From IMG/VR virus record IMGVR_UViG_3300044302_003221, positions 1-20,574 of that record: a DNA stretch of 20,574 nucleotides. One strand, 5' to 3'. Position 1 is the stretch's first letter; every line of letters begins with the position of its first letter. The position numbers and the translations under genes were made by a program. This stretch comes from a virus. Below, piece by piece: positions 13,252-20,022 of the stretch. The notes beneath the pieces are model-generated. The model saw only the letters and a list, made by a program, of their open reading frames with translations. It ran no database searches and was not told the DNA's origin.

Positions 13252-13617
13252 TCACTCCAGTTCAAAATTAGTTATTACTGCACAATTACCCACGATCACA
13301 TCATTCACAAGCAAGTCGTTCTCACGTAGCCATGCTTGGTATTCAATCGTAGCGTTTAAATTAAATGGCAAGTCAATTAACTTGCCATCCTCGTTTATGA
13401 CTGCATGACATGTCTTGCCCTCATGTATAACTTTGATGATTTCAATCATCGAATTGTTGCCACTACGTACCCATGATTTCATGTCTGCAAGTGATGGTTG
13501 TTCACCCTCGTCATACTCAACGATTTCTACGCTGTTGTTCGTAGCGTAAGGCATTGGATTATCACCATTGGTTAGGTGTTCTACTTTGTAGATTTTGACT
13601 ATATTCTTTTTCTTCAC
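13252..13617 (-). CDS. DUF3846-like protein
   Basis: A 121-residue protein starting with GTG in a GTGA overlap with the small gene upstream. The C-terminal half has CHAVINEDGKLIDLPFNLNA and VNDVIVGNCAVI, the pattern of DUF3846 (a V-x-NE-x-G-x-L-x-x-LP-x-N block followed by IVGN-x-VV). Members occur in phages and plasmids; function is unknown. The N-terminal 60 residues are extra compared with the short DUF3846 core. Confidence 0.6.
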   Translation of the reverse strand: MKKKNIVKIYKVEHLTNGDNPMPYATNNSVEIVEYDEGEQPSLADMKSWVRSGNNSMIEIIKVIHEGKTCHAVINEDGKLIDLPFNLNATIEYQAWLRENDLLVNDVIVGNCAVITNFELE

Positions 13618-13778
13618 GATTGCGCCCTCTGTTCAATAAAGTTTTCTAAAACTTGTATGCCATCTGCTGTAATCACACCATCAAGCAAGTCATTCAAGGC
13701 TTGTAATTCCTCAGAGGAAAATTCTTTCAGAACATCCTCGCTTATTACATCGCCACATACACACTTTTGTTCATCCAT
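13614..13778 (-). CDS. 54-residue acidic hypothetical protein
   Basis: A short open frame: ATG 13778, stop TGA at 13614-13616 overlapping the GTG start of the DUF3846-like gene. The protein is acidic and begins MDEQKCVCGDVISEDVLKEF, with a CVC pair, then a Leu-rich helix. GGGGGG about nine bases upstream of the ATG is a usable binding site. The four-base overlap and exact fit in the gap make it very likely real. Function unknown. Confidence 0.6.
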   Translation of the reverse strand: MDEQKCVCGDVISEDVLKEFSSEELQALNDLLDGVITADGIQVLENFIEQRAQS

Positions 13779-13789
13779 CACATACCCCC

Positions 13790-14041
13790 CTAGAATGTTG
13801 ATCCAATTATTTCATCAACCATATCATCGTCAATACCAAAGTAATCATGCACTTTAGCGATTGTTTCATCCGTAGCGTATAAAGTGTGCTTATAGCCTTT
13901 CAAATTACGTCTAACCAATTTAGTAAATTGCACTTCGTCCTCAGTCTCAAGGTTGGTCAAGCACCAATTTTTTTGTCCTCGCCTGTTGTATTTGGATTCA
14001 AATACATGGCATACCTGTATCATTTCGTTTACGTTTAGCAT
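13790..14041 (-). CDS. hypothetical protein
   Basis: An 83-residue protein. The frame can be opened further up (GTG 14086), but that codon lies in the loop of a hairpin, whereas ATG 14041 has GAGGAACTACAT in front; the shorter form is chosen. The sequence (VFESKYNRRGQKNWCLTNLE, then YATDETIAKVHDYFGIDDD) matches nothing I recognise. A class-A hairpin is directly upstream. Confidence 0.55.
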   Translation of the reverse strand: MLNVNEMIQVCHVFESKYNRRGQKNWCLTNLETEDEVQFTKLVRRNLKGYKHTLYATDETIAKVHDYFGIDDDMVDEIIGSTF

Positions 14042-14067
14042 ATGTAGTTCCTCAATTTTGTTGTTTA

Positions 14068-14110
14068 TTATTTTTACTACCTTCACTTACGTTTAGGTAG
14101 TAAAAAATAA
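14068..14110 (-). other. class-A hairpin with conserved 14-base loop
   Basis: Inner arms ACTACC (14076-14081) and GGTAGT (14096-14101), continued by T-run/A-run pairing to about 14068 and 14110 with one bulge. The loop is TTCACTTACGTTTA (14082-14095) on the plus strand. The T-run is 5' and the A-run 3' on both strands, the reverse of an intrinsic terminator. It lies in the leader of the gene starting at 14041. Confidence 0.7.
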
Positions 14111-14124
14111 TATGTTTGATTGGT

Positions 14125-14691
14125 TTAGTGAATCGTTGGCTCAGCATCACCAAAGGCACGATTGATTTCATCTGCAAGATTTCTCTGCTCTCGATCTTGA
14201 ATATTTTTCAATTCTTCATGTGAGTTATCTTTTTCGACAATCATGTTTTCTTCTAATGCTTTAGCTATTTTATAAGCTTCGTTTAACGAATCTTCTGTAA
14301 CGCTATGCTCAATAAGATCAACACCCATTTGCTTGTCCGTTGCCCTCAAGAATATCTGAACATACAAAGAAGTAAGGAATGAATGTAGAACATGACCGGA
14401 GTTAATCTGTTTAAACGTTTCTTTCCTGTCCTCATTTTCCTCATCTGCATATCTGTGTATTGCTTCGTTGATGACATTACACATAACGTAATCTAATTCA
14501 GAATGAATTTTAGCCATAGCAACAGACAGATCAAATTCCTCATCATCATCAAAGGCATCTAATATTTTTTCTTCCGCTTCTTGTACGTTTACGTTTAGGT
14601 GATCCGCTAAGTCTTTTATAACTTTTTGGATGTCTTTTGAGAGTTCCCTTTCACTTAAAGGGCTTTTATCTTTTTTAGCTTTCTTAGCCAT
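14125..14691 (-). CDS. hypothetical acidic protein
   Basis: A 188-residue, strongly charged and mostly helical protein, with a Lys-rich start (MAKKAKKDKSPLSERELSKD). No family recognised. It is the first gene after a strong promoter (14731-14759), and its leader has CAACAAAA (14717-14710) and AGGA eight to nine bases before the ATG. This suggests an abundant early product. A GTTTAAAC octamer is at 14409. Confidence 0.6.
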   Translation of the reverse strand: MAKKAKKDKSPLSERELSKDIQKVIKDLADHLNVNVQEAEEKILDAFDDDEEFDLSVAMAKIHSELDYVMCNVINEAIHRYADEENEDRKETFKQINSGHVLHSFLTSLYVQIFLRATDKQMGVDLIEHSVTEDSLNEAYKIAKALEENMIVEKDNSHEELKNIQDREQRNLADEINRAFGDAEPTIH

Positions 14692-14729
14692 AGTTATTTT
14701 CCTATATTGTTTTGTTGGTTTAATAATAC

Positions 14730-14759
14730 CATCTTATAGATGATACTGGTTTGTGTCAA
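14730..14759 (-). promoter_or_regulatory. strong sigma70-type promoter
   Basis: On the minus strand TTGACA (14759-14754), 17 bases, TAAGAT (14736-14731): a perfect -35 box and four of six at -10. The -10 box lies in a short dyad CATCT-TAT-AGATG (14730-14742). It drives the gene at 14691 through a leader of about 33 bases. Confidence 0.65.
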
Positions 14760-14782
14760 CACGTTATTAAAACATACGTTGA

Positions 14783-15037
14783 CTAATCTATATCCCATTG
14801 ACATATCACGATGATCTTTCTAGCGAGTTCTTGCCTAGTGCAATACACATTGTCTTTGTGTGAATTTATAACGATCATTACATCATCAATAAGCATTTGC
14901 TTATCTGCTTCTTCTAACTTAGCTTCTGATATGTGTTCATCGTAATTAGGCAAAAATTCTGTCGATTCAGACAAGTGTTCATCGTATCCGGAATTGTCGC
15001 TGTTACATTGTTTAAACGTTTTATCTTTGTTTGTCAT
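14783..15037 (-). CDS. hypothetical acidic protein
   Basis: An 84-residue acidic protein with a duplicated YDEHLSES / YDEHISEA element in the first half and a helical second half with two Cys. AAGGA lies directly before ATG 15037, which overlaps the upstream stop by four bases (ATGA). The GTTTAAAC octamer at 15010 covers codons near the start. Not recognised. Confidence 0.5.
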   Translation of the reverse strand: MTNKDKTFKQCNSDNSGYDEHLSESTEFLPNYDEHISEAKLEEADKQMLIDDVMIVINSHKDNVYCTRQELARKIIVICQWDID

Positions 15038-15246
15038 TTCCTTGCCCCACTATTTATATCTGTTTCGTAAACACTAACGTCATCACCAATCACCCTTACA
15101 GCTATGATTTCCAACGCTTGATCCAACGTGAATTTGTCATGTGCATCTTGATTCATCACGACATACAATGCATTTTTCAACATCCACACATCACCCTGTG
15201 TGAGAAAGCCTTTCGGCATGTCAAAATCAATGGTTATTCTTTTCAT
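15034..15246 (-). CDS. hypothetical protein
   Basis: A 70-residue protein starting ATG 15246 (the GTG at 15249 is less likely), with GAGGGGTAAGTG as binding site, and TGATG overlap with the small gene upstream. It includes MPKGFLTQGDVWMLKNALYV and a short acidic end. No family recognised. Confidence 0.5.
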   Translation of the reverse strand: MKRITIDFDMPKGFLTQGDVWMLKNALYVVMNQDAHDKFTLDQALEIIAVRVIGDDVSVYETDINSGARK

Positions 15247-15380
15247 CACTTACCCCTCAATGCTTGTTTAATTTTTTTCTTAAAACTTGCTCTAACAAGT
15301 TTTTCAACCCTTCTTTTTTTCCAACCGCCAAGATGCTTGTTCCATTCGCCTGTTGGTACTCTATTTCTTTTCGATGCCAT
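15246..15380 (-). CDS. 44-residue basic protein
   Basis: A short open frame that fills the gap between two genes. The product begins MASKRNRVPTGEWNKHLGGW and is strongly basic to the end (KKRRVEKLV...KKKIKQALRGK). AGGAGTAAAAC is a good binding site and its stop overlaps the next start (TGATG). A class-B hairpin sits directly upstream. It may bind nucleic acid, by charge only. Confidence 0.6.
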   Translation of the reverse strand: MASKRNRVPTGEWNKHLGGWKKRRVEKLVRASFKKKIKQALRGK

Positions 15381-15383
15381 GTT

Positions 15384-15422
15384 TTACTCCTTGCACCTTT
15401 GGTGCATTAATTGTTTAAACTT
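15384..15422 (-). repeat. boundary repeat copy 1: RBS, AAA hairpin and GTTTAAAC
   Basis: Plus-strand order: CTCC (binding site of the gene at 15380), hairpin TGCACC-TTT-GGTGCA (15392-15406), TTAATT, GTTTAAAC (15413-15420). It is nearly identical to copy 2 at 15635-15674 apart from a one-base indel and end bases. In RNA sense the hairpin has an AAA loop and touches the AGGAGU ribosome binding site. Confidence 0.75.
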
Positions 15423-15631
15423 CCTTCATCATAAATGTCTGCATGAACAGCCTTTATTTCAAAAGCATCAAGGCTTTCGTTTGTTTTGTTGACTTCGTTG
15501 ACATGCTCTAGCCATTTATCTACATTGTCGGTAATACCAACAAGGTTTTTATTACCATCACTCCAAAGCCTATATACGCTATACAAGCGTAAGGTAGTCC
15601 AGTAATTCCTATTTTTTATTGGTGCTTTCAT
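15407..15631 (-). CDS. hypothetical protein flanked by boundary repeats
   Basis: A 74-residue protein starting MKAPIKNRNYWTTLRLYSVY. The frame is open further up to 15682, but AGGAGTGGAAA lies right before ATG 15631 and the upstream part would include the hairpin, so the short form is chosen. The stop lies four bases from an octamer that forms part of boundary copy 1; boundary copy 2 lies before its start. The gene is thus enclosed by two copies of the same element. Function unknown. Confidence 0.55.
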   Translation of the reverse strand: MKAPIKNRNYWTTLRLYSVYRLWSDGNKNLVGITDNVDKWLEHVNEVNKTNESLDAFEIKAVHADIYDEGSLNN

Positions 15632-15634
15632 TTT

Positions 15635-15674
15635 CCACTCCTTGCACCTTTGGTGCATTAAATTGTTTAAACTT
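15635..15674 (-). repeat. boundary repeat copy 2: RBS, AAA hairpin and GTTTAAAC
   Basis: CTCC, hairpin TGCACC-TTT-GGTGCA (15643-15657), TTAAATT, GTTTAAAC (15665-15672). The stop of the upstream gene (15667-15669) is inside the octamer. See copy 1 at 15384 and the diverged copy 3 at 16440. Confidence 0.75.
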
Positions 15675-15852
15675 GTGTGCATTTCATAACCACAGGTTCA
15701 TCGTCCATGTAGTTTCCATCATGTGTTAAATCAAACACGCTTAAATCCTCTGCTTGTTCGATAGCACTTTTTTCATCTTCTGCATCTATAAACACCTCGA
15801 CTTGCCTATTGATATGTACTACACATCTAAAAGTTTTTGTTTCTGATTCCAT
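15667..15852 (-). CDS. hypothetical protein
   Basis: A 61-residue protein with a beta-like start (KTFRCVVHINRQVEVFIDAE) followed by DEKSAIEQAEDL, similar in feel to small phage domains of the beta-helix-beta type that begin with V-x-A-x-s-x-x-EA-x-x-A. AAGGAAAGATT precedes the ATG. A class-A hairpin lies just upstream. Its stop codon lies in a GTTTAAAC octamer. Confidence 0.55.
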   Translation of the reverse strand: MESETKTFRCVVHINRQVEVFIDAEDEKSAIEQAEDLSVFDLTHDGNYMDDEPVVMKCTQV

Positions 15853-15870
15853 AATCTTTCCTTATTTATT

Positions 15871-15909
15871 ATTTTTTAACTACTTCACTAAAGTTCAGTA
15901 GTAAAAAAT
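15871..15909 (-). other. class-A hairpin with conserved 14-base loop
   Basis: Arms AACTAC / GTAGT plus T-run/A-run pairing (15871-15883 and 15898-15909, one bulged A). Loop TTCACTAAAGTTCA (15884-15897). Stem related to the copy at 14068. The binding site of the gene at 15852 begins about seven bases later. Confidence 0.7.
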
Positions 15910-15910
15910 A

Positions 15911-16435
15911 TTAAGTGTTAAGTTTTCGTTGTGTTTTATCTTCGGTGTCATTCACATCGACACCATGAGCATATCCCAGAGGAATGTGCATACCTTCCGG
16001 CAATACCCACAAATGAAACACATTACTCGTATCATGCACTCGTTCCTCGCTAGGATATAGTTCGATAGCTTCTCTTGTTGGCGAACACAAATCGTTTTTA
16101 ATCGCTTGCATGTCTCGCCAGTCACATAGGTATATTGATGGTTCATCAATCCTACGTATGCTTAACCATGTGATGCCATCAGTTCCATCATGCACCAGTT
16201 GCTCATGCCTTGATGTACCCTTGATTAGTTCGTGTAAAACGACTTTGTACTTGCCTGTTGCATCATACCAACATTCGTTTCTTTTCATTTCACGTGTCTC
16301 ACTAATCGCTTGTTTCTTGGTCATACCCCTGTCCATGAGAAACCTACGCATCTGCTTGGATGTTGCATTGTGTTGGGATAATCCATCCTCACGTAATTGC
16401 CAATGACCAAATCGTTTTGATTTAATTGTTTTCAT
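15911..16435 (-). CDS. conserved phage protein with DWRD-IKN-ELYP signature (DUF7694-like)
   Basis: A 174-residue protein. Its C-terminal half has DGTDGITWLSIRRIDEPSIY, then CDWRDMQAIKNDLCSPTREA and IELYPSEERVHDTSNVFHLW. This is a widespread phage and bacterial domain, which I believe is DUF7694, of unknown function. The N-terminal part (KQMRRFLMDRGMTKKQAISE) is an extra helical segment. Start ATG 16435 is chosen since AGGAGTGAAA precedes it and the upstream frame runs through a class-B hairpin. Confidence 0.65.
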   Translation of the reverse strand: MKTIKSKRFGHWQLREDGLSQHNATSKQMRRFLMDRGMTKKQAISETREMKRNECWYDATGKYKVVLHELIKGTSRHEQLVHDGTDGITWLSIRRIDEPSIYLCDWRDMQAIKNDLCSPTREAIELYPSEERVHDTSNVFHLWVLPEGMHIPLGYAHGVDVNDTEDKTQRKLNT

Positions 16436-16439
16436 TTTC

Positions 16440-16483
16440 ACTCCTTGCACTTTGTGCATTTGCTGTTAATAAGTTGTTTAAAC
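16440..16483 (-). repeat. boundary repeat copy 3, diverged
   Basis: CTCC, hairpin TGCAC-TTT-GTGCA (16446-16458), a longer spacer, then GTTTAAAC (16476-16483) that contains the stop of the upstream gene. The stem has lost one pair on both sides compared with copies 1 and 2 while the AAA loop (RNA sense) is kept. Confidence 0.65.
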
Positions 16484-17344
16484 ACTTCGTCCATCCCAAT
16501 CTTTTCCGTTGGTTTGATGTTCATACATTTCTACTGCTGTATTCACAGCTTCCTCAACCGAGTATGGTTCAAAGTTGTTTGTCATAGGAAAGTAAATCTT
16601 TCCGGTTCGCATGTGATGTGGAACATCTGCCGGTCTGCCATATCCGATATGAAACATATCGTATGCATCGTTATCCAGTTCCATCATCCTAAACATGATC
16701 CTACGTAGTAGAGCCGGATGAATTAGAGCGAAAGCACATCTGTCAATATCCATAGGGATACCGGCTTTCTTGATTGGGAATTCCCAATACATGAACGATG
16801 CGCCTTTTTTCACATACTCTGTACAGGTGACATGGCAAGACAATCCGCTATCTTCTAGCTTATCTACAAGAGATAAGATTCCGGCACCTTTGTAAACCAT
16901 TCTTTTTGCATTGATTCCACATGATGCCGAAAAATTAACCATTATTTCTATGGTTGGCTTAGATGACGTTTGACTGCCAATCGGTGACATCATATGTGTA
17001 GGTGATCCGGATACATACAATGGAACGTTAGGTATATATCCGGCTACGTCATACTCATAGTCAGGTAAGCGTTCAAACTGCGTTGACTTACGTGCCAATT
17101 CCAATTCTCTGCTCATCATGTCTGCACCTTCCTTCCAACCAAATCTTGCAAGGTTTATGGCTTCATCTAGCGTGGTGTTTCTACACCAGTCCATACGCTT
17201 TTTGTTTCTTACGCTTTCGCAATGACCACCATGTACTGATTTCCAATCAGGTAGGCTTTTATCGGAAGCGATATCAAGCATTTCGTCAAAGCTTTCATAG
17301 GTGTATGATGCTTTATGTGTTTTACGTCTTTTACGTTTAGGCAT
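16478..17344 (-). CDS. DUF7192-like, VWA-like partner of the MoxR ATPase
   Basis: A 288-residue protein. The N-terminal part reads YTYESFDEMLDIA, then RNTTLDEAINLARFGWKEGA, as in phage DUF7192 proteins that accompany MoxR-type ATPases. The middle, IEIMVNFSASCGINAKRMV (132-150), resembles a VWA core: Asn137-x-Ser139-x-Ser141 stands where the metal site DxSxS of true VWA domains lies. The end is less clear. It starts in a TAATG overlap with the ATPase gene, so both are made together. By analogy to MoxR-VWA pairs it should be the substrate or adaptor part of a remodelling machine; the target is unknown. Confidence 0.65.
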   Translation of the reverse strand: MPKRKRRKTHKASYTYESFDEMLDIASDKSLPDWKSVHGGHCESVRNKKRMDWCRNTTLDEAINLARFGWKEGADMMSRELELARKSTQFERLPDYEYDVAGYIPNVPLYVSGSPTHMMSPIGSQTSSKPTIEIMVNFSASCGINAKRMVYKGAGILSLVDKLEDSGLSCHVTCTEYVKKGASFMYWEFPIKKAGIPMDIDRCAFALIHPALLRRIMFRMMELDNDAYDMFHIGYGRPADVPHHMRTGKIYFPMTNNFEPYSVEEAVNTAVEMYEHQTNGKDWDGRSV

Positions 17345-18717
17345 TATGCGCTCTCCTGTTTAACTGCATCAGAAGCAGTTTCAGTTTTAGTTGTACCGGT
17401 TTTGTTTAATCGGCTTAGAGTGTTTAAACCACCGGCTTCGCTTATGATGCGTTTCTTTGTGTCATCATCCAGTCCACTAAGAACGTAGTTCTCAATGACA
17501 TCCTTGAATTTGACACCATCGTTGATGGCTCTGCCACCGGACGTTGATGCTCTCATGGATATGATGTGTCTGATTCGCATGTCATCCTTCGCTTTACGTA
17601 GTGTCTGTACGACCTTCGTGAAGTTTGGATTAGGTGTCACCGCTAGTTCTAGCGACATGTCGTAGTCAAAATCTACGATTGGCTTGAATCTATCTAGCGT
17701 TGCACCATCCAGTTGATTCCTTCCTACGTACTCTCGGTCAGCACCTCGTCCATAAGTGTTGGCACAAGCAATCATACGGAAGTTCGGATGACGCTTGATG
17801 ACACCGCATGGGAAGTCAGAAAATTCATTCTCAAGCGAAGCGTTGAGGGCAACCAATGCTTGCGGATTTGATCCATCGATTTCATCGAACAGGAACAGTC
17901 CACCATCACGAAAGCATTTGACAAAGGATGATTCAACGTAGTTGCCATTGGCATCCATGTATCCTCTGACCTCGTATGCTTGGTGCATAGCACCGGACAT
18001 TCCGAATTCGTAGTCATCTTGGTCAAGCATCTTGGCAAGTGCTTTGTGCATTTGTTGAGCCATGTATGTTTTACCGCTTCCGGCTCCACCTACAAGCATG
18101 ACACGATCACCTCTGTACAGGGCTTGTAAGACTTCCGGTGATTTCTCATGGTGAATACCATCGACCTTGATCTTTTTGCCATCCGGCTTTTTGATCTCAA
18201 TCTTGATTGGCGGTCTGTTCACATGCTTCTTCATTAATGAAGTGATGCCGGAAATTGTTTCCCTTGATTGCTCATCAATCATAGATTGCACTTTCTCAAT
18301 ATCAGTACCACTTTCGTGTTCGATTGTTTCATGCACTCTACGTATAAGGTCAGCAAGTTCGGCTTCCATAGGAGTGTTCGGTACAAAGGATGGCTTCGGC
18401 TGTTCACCTTCACCCTCGCTTTCACCTTCACCTTTGCCCTCGCTTTCACCATCAGGATCAGGCTGTGGATCAGGCTTTGCCTCAACGTCAGGTGACTCGT
18501 CATCACCTTCGTATTCATGCTTGGATGGATCAAAACTGTTGTACAGTTCGATCAATTCCTCATCAGTCATACGACTGGCACGTTGACCTAGTTCTACAGC
18601 TAGACGTTTTAACGTCTTGCGTTCCATGTTATCCAGTTGCTCTTTAGAGCAAGGGAATCCTAGTAGTTGTTTGGCAGACTCTGCCACGCTAACCAAGCGT
18701 TCATTTGATATAGTCAT
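17344..18717 (-). CDS. MoxR/CobS-like AAA+ ATPase
   Basis: A 457-residue protein. An N-terminal helical region (1-65) is followed by an acidic low-complexity linker (66-106, Glu/Gly/Ser/Pro repeats). The AAA+ domain has Walker A GGAGSGKT (210-217) and Walker B LFLFDEID (274-281), then FRMIACANTYGRG as sensor region and LDRFKPIVDFDYD with the arginine-finger area, all typical of MoxR/CobS-like ATPases. It hydrolyses ATP to remodel a protein or insert metal; in phages the job is not known. Binding site GGGG nine bases upstream. Octamers lie at 17422 and, in the leader, at 18750. Confidence 0.85.
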   Translation of the reverse strand: MTISNERLVSVAESAKQLLGFPCSKEQLDNMERKTLKRLAVELGQRASRMTDEELIELYNSFDPSKHEYEGDDESPDVEAKPDPQPDPDGESEGKGEGESEGEGEQPKPSFVPNTPMEAELADLIRRVHETIEHESGTDIEKVQSMIDEQSRETISGITSLMKKHVNRPPIKIEIKKPDGKKIKVDGIHHEKSPEVLQALYRGDRVMLVGGAGSGKTYMAQQMHKALAKMLDQDDYEFGMSGAMHQAYEVRGYMDANGNYVESSFVKCFRDGGLFLFDEIDGSNPQALVALNASLENEFSDFPCGVIKRHPNFRMIACANTYGRGADREYVGRNQLDGATLDRFKPIVDFDYDMSLELAVTPNPNFTKVVQTLRKAKDDMRIRHIISMRASTSGGRAINDGVKFKDVIENYVLSGLDDDTKKRIISEAGGLNTLSRLNKTGTTKTETASDAVKQESA

Positions 18718-18764
18718 ATCAGTTTACCCCTTTGTTGGTAGGTTAAGTTGTTTAAACATTCTGT

Positions 18765-19367
18765 TTAATAGTCACAATCAAGTGAGTTATCACACATACA
18801 AGCCGGACAAGCAGTATCCATAAAATTGATTTTATCAATTTGAAATGCACTTGTTCGACAATGAAATCCACAGGATTCATTTGTGCAGTACACCTTGAGC
18901 ATCCTAGTAGATTGTTTCTTTGAAAAATCTATTCCGATTGATCCATGTGGATACTTGCCTAGACGATCTGAAATAGATTTCAGTTCCTTGCTTAGCTTGT
19001 ATCCGGCTCTACATTCTGTAGGTTTGCCTTCAAGACCGATCTTCCTAGCAATCCTAACAAAGTTACCCTTGTGTCCGGACTCGTTCCTGTCAATTACATG
19101 TACAAGTTCGTGTGTAAGGATATCAAGTGCTGTCAGACCATCTTCGATGGATGGATTGATAAACACCTCGAATGTTTGGTCGTTAGAGACACTTGCATTT
19201 ATGCAAACACCCATAACTTTGCCACCTCTATGTCTAGGCGGATAACCACATGCCACCCTGTACTTAGGTGTGTTGTCGGCTTCGTCTTTGAAGATGTCAG
19301 ATAAAATCTGATCCGCACCTTCAGTCAGCCATGTCTCTCTTTCAGAGAACTTTGGTTTGTCGTTCAT
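18765..19367 (-). CDS. SprT-like zinc metalloprotease
   Basis: A 200-residue protein. The zinc protease motif HELVH is at 86-90, with a third ligand His99 in ESGHKGNF. A C-terminal zinc ribbon has YCTNESCGFHC and ACPAC. This is the SprT/Spartan domain order; Spartan proteins cut proteins bound to DNA, and phage members have not been well studied. Start ATG 19367 (MNDKPKF) has GGAGTACGTT before it; the longer form from 19379 does not. It is upstream of the MoxR gene in the same operon, with a class-A hairpin in its leader. Confidence 0.8.
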   Translation of the reverse strand: MNDKPKFSERETWLTEGADQILSDIFKDEADNTPKYRVACGYPPRHRGGKVMGVCINASVSNDQTFEVFINPSIEDGLTALDILTHELVHVIDRNESGHKGNFVRIARKIGLEGKPTECRAGYKLSKELKSISDRLGKYPHGSIGIDFSKKQSTRMLKVYCTNESCGFHCRTSAFQIDKINFMDTACPACMCDNSLDCDY

Positions 19368-19390
19368 AACGTACTCCATATTTTGTTGGT

Positions 19391-19435
19391 GGTTGTTTAA
19401 ACCCCTTCACTAAGGTTCAGGGGTTTTAAACTACC
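19391..19435 (-). other. class-A hairpin with conserved loop and octamer stem
   Basis: The arms are GTTTAAACCCC (19395-19405) and GGGGTTTTAAAC (19420-19431), with one bulged T, extended by GGT / ACC outside. Loop TTCACTAAGGTTCA (19406-19419). Here one arm contains a full GTTTAAAC octamer. No U-run follows. It lies between the stop of the gene at 19444 and the SprT start. Confidence 0.75.
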
Positions 19436-19443
19436 TGTTTTGG

Positions 19444-19680
19444 TTAATCGTCAATAGAATCTACGATTGAGTCTATTGAATCCATTGCTTTGTTAAGCAA
19501 TTTTATTGCTTCGTCTATGCCATCGTTTGTTTGTAACACGCTATCCCAACAGTCTAAGACTTCGTGAGATAGTGTACCTCTGATTATGACATCTACAGGT
19601 GTAGCTAAACGTGAGTCGTTTAAATGCGTTACAGCATCTACGATGTTTTTTGTTAAGTTTTCGATTTCACTCGTTTCCAT
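19444..19680 (-). CDS. hypothetical acidic helical protein
   Basis: A 78-residue acidic protein with two helices (ETSEIENLTKNIVDAVTHLN and IDEAIKLLNKAMDSIDSIVD). The ATG follows GGGAGTAAAC, which itself directly follows the class-B hairpin at 19691. Not recognised; an antitoxin- or inhibitor-like small protein is possible but unsupported. Confidence 0.5.
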   Translation of the reverse strand: METSEIENLTKNIVDAVTHLNDSRLATPVDVIIRGTLSHEVLDCWDSVLQTNDGIDEAIKLLNKAMDSIDSIVDSIDD

Positions 19681-19689
19681 GTTTACTCC

Positions 19690-20022
19690 CTAGCCTTTGG
19701 CTATTTCTTCGTTCCATCTTTGGAAAATTTTATTTTGTTCCATTACACAAAACATGACTTGGAACAAGTCAACGTGTCCATCCATTGAATCACCCGATGC
19801 TTCGCACCATTCAACCAATTCTTCGTGATCCATCCATTTGAACAGAAACCAGTATTCATCGGCTTCACGTCTGTACTCACAGTCGTCAAAGCGTAGCTTC
19901 GGATAGTGCCTAACCATCATCAAATCTACGATTTTACGCTTGATCGGTTCAAGTGATTCCCTAGTGGGAAAGTTAATGCTAAGCCAGTTAAGCGTAGCTT
20001 CGGTTGGTGTTTTGAGTTTCAT
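19690..20022 (-). CDS. hypothetical protein
   Basis: A 110-residue protein, first gene of the long minus-strand operon. Contains LNWLSINFPTRESLEPIKRK, then YWFLFKWMDHEELVEWCEAS. No family recognised. GGAGTGAAAT lies before the ATG; the leader also has CAACAAAA (20047-20040) and the class-A hairpin at 20057. The last codons (AKG stop) form part of the class-B hairpin before the next gene. Confidence 0.55.
   Translation of the reverse strand: MKLKTPTEATLNWLSINFPTRESLEPIKRKIVDLMMVRHYPKLRFDDCEYRREADEYWFLFKWMDHEELVEWCEASGDSMDGHVDLFQVMFCVMEQNKIFQRWNEEIAKG
19691..19703 (-). other. class-B hairpin: 5-bp stem, AAA loop, next to the RBS
   Basis: TAGCC-TTT-GGCTA on the plus strand; in RNA a UAGCC/GGCUA stem with AAA loop. 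It touches GGGAG of the gene at 19680 and includes the stop of the gene before it. The stem sequence differs from the copies at 15392, 15643 and 16446 but the loop and position are the same. Confidence 0.6.

Noticed and set aside
15031-15492. Plus-strand open frame of 153 codons
   Set aside because: It lies antisense to minus-strand genes with good binding sites and overlaps; its translation is Cys/Phe/His-rich low-quality sequence typical of a shadow frame.
15384-16483. CRISPR-like array from the three boundary repeats
   Set aside because: Repeats are few, unevenly spaced and separated by genes; no spacer pattern and no cas genes.
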